A stretch of DNA of 64,000 bases, taken from contig NZ_FNXF01000017.1 in assembly GCF_900108485.1 (NCBI RefSeq), positions 1-64,000 on the forward strand, in the 5' to 3' direction. The notes beneath the pieces are model-generated. The model had not been told where the DNA came from, searched no databases, and saw nothing but the letters and a program-made list of their open reading frames with translations. Made by a program: the position numbers and the translations under genes. The stretch's first letter is position 1. The number at the start of each line of letters is the position of its first letter. The stretch is from Rheinheimera pacifica (GTDB lineage Bacteria > Pseudomonadota > Gammaproteobacteria > Enterobacterales > Alteromonadaceae). Positions 53,652 to 62,972 of the stretch are shown here, one piece after another.

Positions 53652-55133
53652 TTACTGGCTTGACTCCACTATGCGCTTCATCGCTGTCATATAACCGCGT
53701 AATTTTTTACCTACTGTCTCAACCGGGTGCTGGCGGATAGCGTCATTTACCGCTATCAGCTTCAGGTTATCCACGCCATTACTGCCGTTGATACCTTTAC
53801 CGATATATTCACTGCTTAAGCCATTTACCATATCTTTCAATAACGGTACTGCCGCATGGGCAAACAGGTAGTTGCCATATTCTGCTGTATCTGAAATCAC
53901 TACGTTCATCTCATACAAACGCTTACGCGCTATGGTATTGGCAATTAACGGTGTTTCATGTAATGACTCATAGTACGCCGATTCAGCCACTATGCCGGCA
54001 TCTACCATGGTTTCAAACGCCAGCTCTACGCCCGCTTTAACCATCGCTACTAACAACAAGCCACGGTCAAAGTAATCCTGCTCGGCAATCTTTTCATCCG
54101 ACACCGGCGCTTTTTCAAAACCACTGCTGCGGGTTTGTTCACGCCAGGTCAGCAGATTTTTATCATCATTGGCCCAGTCCGCCATCATGGTGCGCGAAAA
54201 CTCGCCGCTGATAATATCGTCCATGTGTTTTTCAAATAATGGCCGTAGTGTTTGTTTCAGCTGTTCGGCTAAATCAAAGGTTTTGATTTTCGCCGGGTTA
54301 CTTAAGCGGTCCATCATGTTGGTGATACCACCATGTTTTAACGCTTCGGTTACCGTTTCCCAGCCGTACTGAATCAACTTGGCGGCATAACCTGCCTCCA
54401 ACCCATCGGCGACCATTTTATCGAATGCTAAAATAGCGCCGGTTTGTAACATGCCACACAGTATGGTTTGCTCGCCCATCAGGTCGGATTTCACTTCCGC
54501 CACGAAAGACGACTGCAGCACACCAGCCCGATCTCCCCCCGTTGCCGATGCGTATGCTTTGGCAATTTCCAAGCCTTGTCCTTTGGGATCATTTTCCGGG
54601 TGTACCGCAATTAATGTCGGCACCCCAAATCCTCTTTTATATTCTTCCCGCACTTCCGTACCAGGGCACTTAGGTGCCACCATCACTACAGTGATGTCAG
54701 GCCGGATTTGCTTACCTTCTTCTACTATATTAAAACCGTGTGAGTAAGCTAAAGTTGCACCTTGCTTCATTAGCGGCATAATCGCATCTACTACACTGCT
54801 GTGTTGTTTATCCGGCGTCAGGTTTAATACCAAATCTGCTGTCGGAATTAACTCTTCGTATGTACCAACGGTAAAGCCGTTGCTGTTGGCCTTTTGGAAC
54901 GATGCGCGTTTTTCTGCAATGGCCTCAGCGCGCAATGCATAGCTGATATTTAAACCTGAGTCACGCATATTCAGGCCCTGGTTTAACCCCTGAGCACCGC
55001 AACCTACAATAACAATATTCCAGCCTTGCAGCAGTGTGCAGCCATTGGCAAACTCAGATTTATCCATAAAGCGGCATTGGCCTAACTGGCCCAACTGCTG
55101 ACGTAAATTCAGCGTATTAAAGTAATTTGTCAT
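53652..55133 (-). CDS. ilvC: Ketol-acid reductoisomerase (class II, long form)
   Basis: A 493-residue NADPH- and Mg-dependent enzyme of isoleucine and valine synthesis. Rossmann motif [20 protein letters not shown]; metal-binding acids occur in the C-terminal domain, which is duplicated as in the long E. coli-type enzyme (491 residues). [12 protein letters not shown] and [22 protein letters not shown] are diagnostic. Divergent from its activator gene ilvY. Confidence 0.97.
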   Translation of the reverse strand: MTNYFNTLNLRQQLGQLGQCRFMDKSEFANGCTLLQGWNIVIVGCGAQGLNQGLNMRDSGLNISYALRAEAIAEKRASFQKANSNGFTVGTYEELIPTADLVLNLTPDKQHSSVVDAIMPLMKQGATLAYSHGFNIVEEGKQIRPDITVVMVAPKCPGTEVREEYKRGFGVPTLIAVHPENDPKGQGLEIAKAYASATGGDRAGVLQSSFVAEVKSDLMGEQTILCGMLQTGAILAFDKMVADGLEAGYAAKLIQYGWETVTEALKHGGITNMMDRLSNPAKIKTFDLAEQLKQTLRPLFEKHMDDIISGEFSRTMMADWANDDKNLLTWREQTRSSGFEKAPVSDEKIAEQDYFDRGLLLVAMVKAGVELAFETMVDAGIVAESAYYESLHETPLIANTIARKRLYEMNVVISDTAEYGNYLFAHAAVPLLKDMVNGLSSEYIGKGINGSNGVDNLKLIAVNDAIRQHPVETVGKKLRGYMTAMKRIVESSQ

Positions 55134-55233
55134 ACTACATCTCAGAATTTAGTGAAGTTTGCTCCAGCCAGTTTTGGCGAGCATAAGCAGAGCACAGGCT
55201 TTGCTTTAATAAGCTCATCTTAGTCGCTGGATA

Positions 55234-55280
55234 TAATTGCGTGAAGTGATATATTTACAACTCTGTATTTCACTTTATGG
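55234..55280. promoter_or_regulatory. Candidate IlvY operator in the ilvC-ilvY intergenic region
   Basis: AAGTGA (55244-55249) and TCACTT (55270-55275) form a widely spaced inverted repeat just before ilvY, and TATAAT occurs at 55232-55237. LysR-type regulators commonly bind such sites between divergent genes. The assignment rests on position and symmetry only. Confidence 0.3.
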
Positions 55281-55291
55281 AATAGAAGCCC

Positions 55292-56176
55292 ATGGATATT
55301 CGCAGCGCACAGCTATTTCAGCACCTGGCCAGCAGCCTGAACTTTAGTAAAACCAGCGAACAACTTTATGTCAGTCCGCCCACTCTGACCCGGGTGATAC
55401 AGCGTTTGGAGCAGGAGTTAAATACTGAACTGTTTTATCGTGACAAGCGCTCAGTAAAACTGACGCCCGCTGGCCATCGCTTTCAGCAATTTGTCCGGTT
55501 ATGGCTCGATGAATGGCATCAGTTGCAAATTGATCTGCAACTGGCCAGTGCCGGGCTCAGTGGCGAGATCAGACTATTTTGTACCGTCACCGCCAGTTAT
55601 AGTCATTTGCCGGCAATTCTGGACCGGTTTCGTCTGATGTGCCCCAAAGCGGAAATAAAACTGACTACAGGCGATGCATCAGCCGCTATCGAAAAAGTGC
55701 GGCTGGACGAGGCGGATATCGCGCTCGCTGCCCACCCAACAACCTTGCCCGCTAATATGGCTTTTCGCAGTATCGCCAAGCTACCGGTCATGATGATTGC
55801 GCCGGTTATTCCCTGCAAAGTAAACGATCTGCTGCAAAAGCAACCCATCCCCTGGCAAGATATACCGGTGATCCTGCCTGAGCACGGGCCAGCGCGCAGC
55901 CGATTTGACCGCTGGTTACACGATACCGGCATTAACCCACCGGTAGTGGCCAAAGTAGACGGGCATGAAGCTATGGTATCTATGGTAGCCTTGGGTACCG
56001 GTATTGCCTTGGCAGCTGATGCCGTAGTGTTACACAGCCCGGTACGTGACCGGGTGCGTAGCCTGGAGTTAGGTTACCAGTTTGAAGCTTTCGATTTGGG
56101 CGTATGTATGCTCAGCAAACGTTTGAACGAGCCGCTGATCCAGGCGTTTTGGCAAGTAGCTGTAGCAAAAAACTAG
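55292..56176 (+). CDS. ilvY: LysR-family activator IlvY
   Basis: A 294-residue transcription factor that activates ilvC in response to acetolactate or acetohydroxybutyrate. N-terminal helix-turn-helix: LNFSKTSEQLYVSPPTLTRVIQRLEQEL; the remainder is the periplasmic-binding-like effector domain. The divergent position relative to ilvC matches E. coli and supports the assignment. Confidence 0.93.
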   Translation: MDIRSAQLFQHLASSLNFSKTSEQLYVSPPTLTRVIQRLEQELNTELFYRDKRSVKLTPAGHRFQQFVRLWLDEWHQLQIDLQLASAGLSGEIRLFCTVTASYSHLPAILDRFRLMCPKAEIKLTTGDASAAIEKVRLDEADIALAAHPTTLPANMAFRSIAKLPVMMIAPVIPCKVNDLLQKQPIPWQDIPVILPEHGPARSRFDRWLHDTGINPPVVAKVDGHEAMVSMVALGTGIALAADAVVLHSPVRDRVRSLELGYQFEAFDLGVCMLSKRLNEPLIQAFWQVAVAKN

Positions 56177-56196
56177 AAGCCGCGAAGGCAGCTTCG

Positions 56197-56616
56197 CTAT
56201 TTTATAACCTTCAGATGCGAGCCTTTCTTTGGTTTTGGTGGCTCAGGATGAGTATCGTCGTGATCGAAGTTTTCACTGAAAATATCAGCTTCATCTTCTT
56301 CCTCTTCCAGCGTAAACACCGTACCAGCGCCATTTTCACGGGCATATATTGCTAATACTGCATTCACTGGAATATAAAGCGCAAATGGCTGGCCGCCGAA
56401 ACGGGCATTAAAAGTCACTGCATCATTGCCCAGTTGCAGATTGCCCACTGCTGAGGGCGTAACATTTAGCACAATCTGGCCATTCTGAATAAACTGAGTG
56501 GGTACTTTTACCCGCTCAAAAGTGGCATCAACAACCAGATAAGGTGTACAGTTGTTATCCACAATCCACTCGTAAAACGCCCGCAATAAATAAGGGCGGT
56601 TTGCCGTCATCTTCAT
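56197..56616 (-). CDS. sspB: ClpXP protease specificity-enhancing factor SspB
   Basis: A 139-residue adaptor that delivers ssrA-tagged proteins to ClpXP. The substrate-binding fold is RPYLLRAFYEWIVDNNCTPYLVVDA...LNVTPSAVGNLQLGNDAVTFNARFGG. An acidic linker (EEEEDEADIFSENFDHDD) leads to the ClpX-binding tail KKGSHLKVIK. Its ATG overlaps the stop of sspA (TGATG), so they are translationally coupled. Confidence 0.96.
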   Translation of the reverse strand: MKMTANRPYLLRAFYEWIVDNNCTPYLVVDATFERVKVPTQFIQNGQIVLNVTPSAVGNLQLGNDAVTFNARFGGQPFALYIPVNAVLAIYARENGAGTVFTLEEEEDEADIFSENFDHDDTHPEPPKPKKGSHLKVIK

Positions 56617-57254
56617 CAGAACTTCATTCCTCTGCGGATCTCACGCTCAATATCCGTTAAAGATGCCTGGAATGCGTCACGCTCAAAAATACGCGTCATG
56701 TAGTTTTTCAGTTCTTTGCTGCCCGGGCCGCTCAGCTCAATACCCAGTAAAGGTAAGCGCCATAACAAGGCTGCCATGTAGCAATCAACCAGACCAAATT
56801 CTTCGCTCATAAAGAACGGCGCTTCATTGAATAGCGGCGCTATAGATAACAAGCCTTCTTTCAGTTCCTGCCGTGCAGTTGCAGCGTTGTCATCGTTATT
56901 CAGTATGGCGGCAGCCTGACGGTACCAGTCTTTCTCAATACGGTACATCATCAATCTGGCCTGGCCGCGTGCTACAGGGTATACCGGCATCAGTGGCGGA
57001 TGCGGAAAACGCTCATCCAGGTATTCCATAATTATATTGGCTTGATACAACGCCAGCTCACGATCAAGCAAAGTTGGCAGGCTGCCATACGGATTTACTT
57101 CGTACAGGTCCTCCGGCAAGTTATCTTGTGCGACCTGAAGAATATCGACAGTTACGCCTTTTTCAGCCAGTACTATACGTACCTGATGACTGAACATATC
57201 ATCAGCTGCTGAGAACAATGTCATCACAGGGCGTTTATTGGCAGTGATCGCCAT
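56616..57254 (-). CDS. sspA: Stringent starvation protein A
   Basis: A 212-residue glutathione-transferase-fold protein that binds RNA polymerase and modulates transcription in stationary phase. It has MTLFSAADDMFSHQVRIVLAEKGV, NPYGSLPTLLDRELALYQANIIMEYLDERFPHPPLMP, and the conserved helical half. ATG 57254 with GGAGG is preferred to the open frame up to 57284. It precedes sspB and follows petC by 75 bp. Confidence 0.96.
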   Translation of the reverse strand: MAITANKRPVMTLFSAADDMFSHQVRIVLAEKGVTVDILQVAQDNLPEDLYEVNPYGSLPTLLDRELALYQANIIMEYLDERFPHPPLMPVYPVARGQARLMMYRIEKDWYRQAAAILNNDDNAATARQELKEGLLSIAPLFNEAPFFMSEEFGLVDCYMAALLWRLPLLGIELSGPGSKELKNYMTRIFERDAFQASLTDIEREIRRGMKF

Positions 57255-57329
57255 GTCTTCCTCCGGTAAAATAAAAAACGGCAAAGGGGCGCGAAGGCCC
57301 CTGTAAACATATCTAGTTGATATAACTAG

Positions 57330-58067
57330 TTAATGTACATCTTTCCAATATTCTTTCTTCAGCAAATAAGCCAGCACAAAGAAAATCAGCAGGAACACCA
57401 TAACCTTGGTTCCCAAAGCGCGGGCTTCCAGCTTGGTAGGTTCGCCAACATATTCCAGGTAGTTTACCAGATCTGCTACAGCGCGATCATATTCTTCTGC
57501 GTTAAGCTCACCGCTACCATCGGTTTTAATACCAACATAAACTTCTTTTGATGCACCATCCACCAGCCGGGTTTCATAAGCTTTGTATGGCATGCCCTGC
57601 AGTTCTTGCAACACATGCGGCATACCCACTAGTGGAAACACGTCGTTGTTCACGCCAAATGGACGTGACGGATCAGCATAAAAACTCCGTAAATAGGTAT
57701 ATAACCAATCAGGGCCGCGTACACGGGCTACGTTAGTTAAATCCGGTGGCGTAGCACCAAACCACTTCTCACCGTCTTTTGCCGACATATTGTTGGTAAT
57801 ATGGTCACCGACTTTTTCACCGGTGAACATCAGGTTTTCCATACCTACTTCTTCAGGGATATCTAAATCGCTAAAGGTACGGGAATAACGCTGATACTGC
57901 ATCTGGTGACAACCCAGACAGTAGTTCTGAAACAGCCTGGCGCCATTTTGCAGCGAGGCTTTATCTGTCAGATCAATAGGTGCCTTGTCCAGATGCACAG
58001 CCGGGCCGGCAGCCATCGCCCACGACGATGCTACCAATGCAATTACTGAAAATAAGTTCTTCATCAT
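57330..58067 (-). CDS. petC: Cytochrome c1 of the bc1 complex
   Basis: A 245-residue membrane-anchored cytochrome of respiratory complex III. Signal peptide ends near AMA. The covalent haem site is CLGCH near residue 51; the methionine ligand is probably in PLVGMPHVLQEL. A C-terminal helix (VMVFLLIFFVLAYLL) anchors it to the inner membrane. Its ATG overlaps the petB stop (TGATG). Confidence 0.96.
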   Translation of the reverse strand: MMKNLFSVIALVASSWAMAAGPAVHLDKAPIDLTDKASLQNGARLFQNYCLGCHQMQYQRYSRTFSDLDIPEEVGMENLMFTGEKVGDHITNNMSAKDGEKWFGATPPDLTNVARVRGPDWLYTYLRSFYADPSRPFGVNNDVFPLVGMPHVLQELQGMPYKAYETRLVDGASKEVYVGIKTDGSGELNAEEYDRAVADLVNYLEYVGEPTKLEARALGTKVMVFLLIFFVLAYLLKKEYWKDVH

Positions 58068-59341
58068 CAGGTTAACCTTACTGGTAATGGCTTGGTTTTT
58101 TCATTCTTGCTGTAGAACCACAGCAGAATAAAGAAGCCAAAGTATGTAAATGAGAATATCTGTGCCAATAAGGTATAGACACCTTCAGCTGGCAGCACAC
58201 CTAATACACCCAGCGCTACAAAGCTGATACAGAAGTTGATCAGGTTCGCAGTATGTAAGCCACTACGGTAACGGATAGAACGTACCTTGCCTCTGTCCAG
58301 CCAAGGCAGTAAGGCTAACGCCACAATAGCGGCGAACATGGCTACAGCGCCCATAAACGGGTGCGGAATAGCACGTAAAATGGCATAAAACGGCGTGAAA
58401 TACCAAACAGGTGCAATGTGCGCTGGTGTTTTCAGAGCATTTGCCGGCTCAAAGTTTGGCGCTTCAAGGAAGTAACCACCACCTTCAGGGAAGAAGAAAA
58501 TAACCCAGGCAAAAATCAGCAGGAAACCGGCAACACCCAGTAAATCTTTAACCGTGTAGTACGGATGGAAAGGTATCGCATCTACAATAACTTTCTTACC
58601 ACCGCGGGTAAAATACTGGTGGAAGGTGAATTTTTTATCTGCTTCAGTCTGCTCAACCGTGCCGTCGTTATCTTTCTTAATTTCGATACCGTCAGGGTTA
58701 TTTGACCCTACCTCGTGCAGCGCCATAATGTGCAGGAACACCAGAATAACCAGTACCAGTGGCAGTGCAATAACATGCAGCGCAAAGAAACGGTTTAATG
58801 TGGCACCGGAAATAACGTAATCGCCGCGGATCCACAGGGTTAAATCTTCACCAATAAACGGAATAGTACCAAAAATACCGATGATAACCTGAGCTCCCCA
58901 GAATGACATCTGACCCCAGGGTAACAAGTACCCCATGAAAGCTTCAGCCATTAACACCAGGAAAATCAGCATACCAAAAATCCACAGCAGCTCGCGTGGT
59001 TTCTGATAAGAGCCGTACATCATGCCGCGTAGCATGTGCAGATAAACGACAACAAAAAACGCCGACGCGCCGGTAGAGTGCATATAACGCAACAACCAGC
59101 CGTAATCAACATCGCGCATAATGTACTCAACAGAAGCAAAAGCGCCTTCTGCAGAAGGTACATAGTTCATTGTCAGCCAGATACCGGTTAGGATCTGATT
59201 AACCAGCACCAACATGGCCAGTGAGCCAAAAAAGTACCAGAAGTTAAAGTTTTTTGGCGCCGGATACTGCATAACATGCAGATTCATCTTATCCATAAAG
59301 GGTAAGCGGTATTCAATCCAGCTCATCAGATTCTTAAACAT
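58067..59341 (-). CDS. petB: Cytochrome b of the bc1 complex
   Basis: The 424-residue, eight-helix subunit carrying haems bL and bH and both quinone sites. Haem-ligand histidines lie in GWLLRYMHSTGASAFFVVVYLHMLRG and FALHVIALPLVLVILVFLHIMAL. The Qo-site PEWY motif reads PVWY (APVWYFTPFYAILRAIPH). It overlaps petA and petC by one base each, giving a compact petABC operon. Confidence 0.97.
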   Translation of the reverse strand: MFKNLMSWIEYRLPFMDKMNLHVMQYPAPKNFNFWYFFGSLAMLVLVNQILTGIWLTMNYVPSAEGAFASVEYIMRDVDYGWLLRYMHSTGASAFFVVVYLHMLRGMMYGSYQKPRELLWIFGMLIFLVLMAEAFMGYLLPWGQMSFWGAQVIIGIFGTIPFIGEDLTLWIRGDYVISGATLNRFFALHVIALPLVLVILVFLHIMALHEVGSNNPDGIEIKKDNDGTVEQTEADKKFTFHQYFTRGGKKVIVDAIPFHPYYTVKDLLGVAGFLLIFAWVIFFFPEGGGYFLEAPNFEPANALKTPAHIAPVWYFTPFYAILRAIPHPFMGAVAMFAAIVALALLPWLDRGKVRSIRYRSGLHTANLINFCISFVALGVLGVLPAEGVYTLLAQIFSFTYFGFFILLWFYSKNEKTKPLPVRLT

Positions 59342-59931
59342 CAGACAGTCCCCTCATCTTCACCAATCACAATGGTATTGTCGTCGATAAACATATACGG
59401 AGGGATCTGCAGGTTTTTCGGTGCAGGTACGCTTTGAAATACGCGGCCGGCCATATCAAACTTAGAACCGTGACAAGGACAGAAAAAGCCTGATTTAACG
59501 CCTTCAACCTGTGCGGCGAAATCGTTAATAATATAAGTCGGTGAGCAGCCCAGGTGAGTACAGATACCAACCGCAACAAAGATTTCCGGTTTTTTCGAGC
59601 GATGACGATTTTGTGCGTAAGCGGGTTGTTGCTCGACTTCAGACTCAGGGTCACGCAGTTTATCTTCATGCGTAGCCAGCTCATCCAGCATTGCTTGAGG
59701 CCGTTTTACAATCCACACCGGCTTACCACGCCATTCAACCCGAATTAACTGGCCCGGCTCAAGCTTACTGATGTCCGCACTGACCGCTGCCCCAGCCTGT
59801 TTTGCCTTTTCACTTGGCATCCAGGACGCGACAAAAGGCACAGCAGCTCCGATAGCTCCCACGCCCCCTACAACTGAGGTTGCAATGGTAAGGAAGCGGC
59901 GGCGACCATGATCTACAGGCGCATTGCTCAT
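59341..59931 (-). CDS. petA: Rieske iron-sulfur subunit of the bc1 complex
   Basis: A 196-residue protein with a twin-arginine N-terminus (DHGRRRFLTIATSVVGGVGAIGAAVPF) that also serves as its membrane helix. The 2Fe-2S ligands are in CTHLGCSP and CPCHGSKFD. First gene of petABC, with GGAG eight bases upstream of the ATG. The 258 bp upstream hold its likely promoter and the rpsI terminator. Confidence 0.97.
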   Translation of the reverse strand: MSNAPVDHGRRRFLTIATSVVGGVGAIGAAVPFVASWMPSEKAKQAGAAVSADISKLEPGQLIRVEWRGKPVWIVKRPQAMLDELATHEDKLRDPESEVEQQPAYAQNRHRSKKPEIFVAVGICTHLGCSPTYIINDFAAQVEGVKSGFFCPCHGSKFDMAGRVFQSVPAPKNLQIPPYMFIDDNTIVIGEDEGTV

Positions 59932-60149
59932 CCACTCATCTCCACGTTAACGCTTAAACAGAATTTAAGCGGCTGAATTTCAGCAATTATTATAAATCGA
60001 AAAAATATCGCCGATCATAATGAAAAGCCCTGCTTTACACAAGGATTAAGGCGGGCTGAATCAGTATTATCTTAACGCTTTGCGTTATACGCCAAGCTAT
60101 AGCCGCCAGTTTGCAGCCACATAACAACGCAAAAAGCAGGTAAAAAAAA

Positions 60150-60168
60150 CCCGGCAACAGGTGCCGGG
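60150..60168 (-). terminator. Intrinsic terminator of rplM-rpsI
   Basis: CCCGGCA (60150-60156) and TGCCGGG (60162-60168) with a 5-base loop; the minus strand continues into eight T's. It lies about 20 bp after the rpsI stop. Confidence 0.85.
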
Positions 60169-60189
60169 TTCTGGTACTCGATAAAACGA

Positions 60190-60582
60190 TTAACGTTTTG
60201 AGTACTGTGGACGTTTACGTGCTTTACGCAGACCCACTTTCTTACGTTCAACCTGACGGGCGTCACGGGTAACGAAGCCTGCTTTACGCAGTGCAGGACG
60301 CAGTGACTCGTCAAATTCCATCAGTGCACGGGTAATACCGTGACGGATAGCGCCAGCCTGACCGCTGATACCACCACCTTTAACAGTGATGTACAGGTCG
60401 AACTTCTCAACCATACCAACCAGCTCTAATGGTTGCTTAACAATCATACAAGCGGTTTCGCGGCCGAAGTATTCAGTTAACGCGCGCTGATTAACAACGA
60501 TGTTACCTGAACCGGCTTTGATGAATACACGGGCCGTTGAGCTTTTACGACGACCAGTTCCGTAATATTGATTCTGTGCCAT
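60190..60582 (-). CDS. rpsI: 30S ribosomal protein S9
   Basis: A 130-residue ribosomal protein. It has [40 protein letters not shown], and the conserved C-terminal tail [18 protein letters not shown] that reaches the P-site tRNA. It follows rplM by 12 bp; GGAG precedes the ATG. Confidence 0.98.
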   Translation of the reverse strand: MAQNQYYGTGRRKSSTARVFIKAGSGNIVVNQRALTEYFGRETACMIVKQPLELVGMVEKFDLYITVKGGGISGQAGAIRHGITRALMEFDESLRPALRKAGFVTRDARQVERKKVGLRKARKRPQYSKR

Positions 60583-60594
60583 GTTATGCTCCGA

Positions 60595-61023
60595 TTAAAT
60601 ATCTAATACTTGCGGTTGCTGAGCAGCATGCTGATGCTCGGCGCCGGCGTAAACTTTCAACTTACGGAACATAGCGCGGCCCAGTGGACCTTTTGGTAAC
60701 ATGCCTTTAATAGCAAGTTCCAGAACCATTTCTGGTTTCTTCGCGATCAATTTCTCGAAGCTGATTTCCTTAATACCACCAGGGAAGCCAGTGTGAGAAT
60801 AATACATTTTGTTCTGTGCTTTGTTGCCGGTAACAGCCACTTTTTCCGCGTTTACCACGATGATGTAATCACCGGTATCCACGTGTGGGGTGTACTCTGG
60901 CTTGTGCTTACCACGTAAACGGGCAGCGATTTCTGTTGCGATACGACCCAGTGTTTTACCTGACGCATCAACAACGAACCAGTCGCGGGTTACGCTTTCT
61001 GGCTTAGCAGTAAAAGTTTTCAT
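60595..61023 (-). CDS. rplM: 50S ribosomal protein L13
   Basis: A 142-residue early-assembly 50S protein. It has [50 protein letters not shown] in continuous family pattern, and [22 protein letters not shown]. First gene of rplM-rpsI. A strong AT-rich promoter candidate lies about 150 bp upstream. Confidence 0.98.
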   Translation of the reverse strand: MKTFTAKPESVTRDWFVVDASGKTLGRIATEIAARLRGKHKPEYTPHVDTGDYIIVVNAEKVAVTGNKAQNKMYYSHTGFPGGIKEISFEKLIAKKPEMVLELAIKGMLPKGPLGRAMFRKLKVYAGAEHQHAAQQPQVLDI

Positions 61024-61174
61024 TTATCTATCCAAAAATAACTTAGTTACACCTGACACCGTGCAGGGCTGATGCAGCGGGTGTCGTTAGCGTACCCCTT
61101 CGAGTACAAAAACTACCGGGCTAACGGCAGTATTAGGCTGTAACGTAGGCCGGGCGCGGATTATATATTAACCA

Positions 61175-61202
61175 ATTATAAAAATCAGCACTCTGTACAG
61201 AA
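61175..61202 (-). promoter_or_regulatory. Candidate sigma-70 promoter for rplM-rpsI
   Basis: On the minus strand, TATAAT (61180-61175) is preceded 16 bases upstream by TTCTGT (61202-61197). A second TATAAT occurs at 61165-61160. The position gives a leader of roughly 150 nt before rplM. Confidence 0.4.
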
Positions 61203-61226
61203 ATTTCCACTGAAATGGCAAAAAAG

Positions 61227-62318
61227 TTATGGCAGATGCGCTTTGGCCAGATAATCGCGTGATTGCATTTCCTGCAACCGGCTAATACAGCGTTTAAACT
61301 CAAAATTCAAAATACCATCGCTGTATAGCTGTTCCAGTGCAGCTTCTGCTGAAATAATCAGCTTAACGTGGCGCTCATAAAACTCATCCACCAGAGCAAT
61401 AAAACGCCGGGCTACGTCATCATTTTGCCGCCCCATTGCCTTCACTCCAGATAACAATACCGTATGGTAACAACGGCTTAATTCCATATAATCGTATTGG
61501 CTGCGCGCAGTTTCACACAGTTCAGAAAAATCAAACCAGACAATGCCATCAGCCTCATGCCGGGCATGTAGTGTACGATTGGCAACCTCTATTTCGGCTT
61601 GCTGTTGGCGTGGTTCAACCGACAAGGCAGTAAAATACTGCAGCAAGTTCGTCTCAGCCTGGGTATCTAATGGGTAGTGATATATCTCTGCTTTTTCCAG
61701 CGTACGCAACCGGTAGTCAATACCGCTGTCTACATTAACCGTTTGCGTATGCTGTTTAATTAACGCTATTGCAGGCAAAAACCGCGCACGTTGCAAACCA
61801 TTGCGGTACAGGCCATCCGGCTCAATATTTGACGTTGCCACCAGTGTAATGCCGCGCGCAAACAGTGCCTGCATTAAAGTGCCGAGGATCATCGCATCAG
61901 TAATATCTGAGACAAAAAACTCGTCAAAGCACAGAATATCGGTTTCCTGCTTAAACTTGTCAGCTACTTTTTCCAGCGGATCACTGACGCCTTTGAGCAG
62001 TTTCAGCTCTTCGTGCACCCGGTGCATAAAGCGGTGAAAGTGAATACGCATCTTGCGGCTACCCGGCAGACATTCATAAAAGGTATCTACCAGGTAGGTT
62101 TTACCTCGCCCAACTCCGCCCCAGAAATACAGACCTTTCAGCGGTTGCTGTACCGTAGTCTTGCCTGTCAGCCGCTGCCATAGCGAAGGTTTGGCAGGCC
62201 GATGACTGACGATGTCATCGTAAAGACGTTGCAACTGAGCAACAGCAAAAGCCTGCGCCGCATCATGCTGAAAATCGTCCCGCGTTAAATCTTGCTGGTA
62301 TTTTTCTAGTGGTGTCAT
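61227..62318 (-). CDS. zapE: Cell division ATPase ZapE (AFG1-like)
   Basis: A 363-residue ATPase associated with the Z-ring and required for division under low oxygen or high temperature in E. coli. Walker A is GGVGRGKT, Walker B ILCFDEFFV, with FHRFMHRVHEEL and LVATSNIEPDGLYRNGLQRARFLPAI diagnostic of the AFG1/ZapE family. Divergent from zapG; the two plus rplM-rpsI and degQ form a common gammaproteobacterial neighbourhood. Confidence 0.95.
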   Translation of the reverse strand: MTPLEKYQQDLTRDDFQHDAAQAFAVAQLQRLYDDIVSHRPAKPSLWQRLTGKTTVQQPLKGLYFWGGVGRGKTYLVDTFYECLPGSRKMRIHFHRFMHRVHEELKLLKGVSDPLEKVADKFKQETDILCFDEFFVSDITDAMILGTLMQALFARGITLVATSNIEPDGLYRNGLQRARFLPAIALIKQHTQTVNVDSGIDYRLRTLEKAEIYHYPLDTQAETNLLQYFTALSVEPRQQQAEIEVANRTLHARHEADGIVWFDFSELCETARSQYDYMELSRCYHTVLLSGVKAMGRQNDDVARRFIALVDEFYERHVKLIISAEAALEQLYSDGILNFEFKRCISRLQEMQSRDYLAKAHLP

Positions 62319-62444
62319 CTGAGTACTACTTGAAAGCTGGCACGCCGAGCCCTAAATAAGAGCACTAATAGTAACATGCCTTACCACTCTGGATAAGAAG
62401 TTAGGTTACACTTATTGCTGAATTTACCCCCCGCAGGAGTTGTT

Positions 62445-62885
62445 ATGGAATATATGTACGCTGCAGCCTGGCTTGTTGCCGGTTTAGTGATAGGTGCAGG
62501 CATCGCGCGCTGGTTAACGCTGAAACAGTTTAACAGGCATAAATTGCAACTGGAGCTCGAGGAAAGCCAAACCCAGTTAAAACAATACCGGCACGATGTT
62601 TCAGAACATCTGGAAACCACCAACCAACTGATGACACAGCTGCAGGACAATTACGCCCGCATTGCCCGCCATATTGCTGATTCTAAAATGCAGCTGGTAG
62701 AGCGCCCGACAGAATCGGTGCGTCAGGATATTAATTACCTGTCCGGTGATACCGCCGCTTATATCCGCCAGTCATTAAATCAAATTGACGAAAAGCGCCG
62801 TGTTTATTCCACTGCAGAGCAACAACCACTTGATTATTCCGGTGAAGCCAGCGGCCTTATTAAGGAACGTAAACCGGCAGAATAA
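62445..62885 (+). CDS. zapG: ZapG/YhcB-family inner-membrane protein
   Basis: A 146-residue DUF1043 protein with a single N-terminal helix (AAAWLVAGLVIGAGIARWL) and a long coiled coil (residues about 28-75, LQLELEESQTQLKQYRHDVSEHL). The tail is less structured. E. coli YhcB (ZapG) affects cell division and envelope growth. ATG 62445 has AGGAG upstream; the longer frame to 62415 is not used. It precedes degQ on the same strand. Confidence 0.92.
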   Translation: MEYMYAAAWLVAGLVIGAGIARWLTLKQFNRHKLQLELEESQTQLKQYRHDVSEHLETTNQLMTQLQDNYARIARHIADSKMQLVERPTESVRQDINYLSGDTAAYIRQSLNQIDEKRRVYSTAEQQPLDYSGEASGLIKERKPAE

Positions 62886-62972
62886 TTTGTTACACAAAGC
62901 AAAACTGTCAGCTGAACTTTTTTTATTACGACACGTTCTTAGTCGCACAATGTTAAAGGAGACTATTACGCT

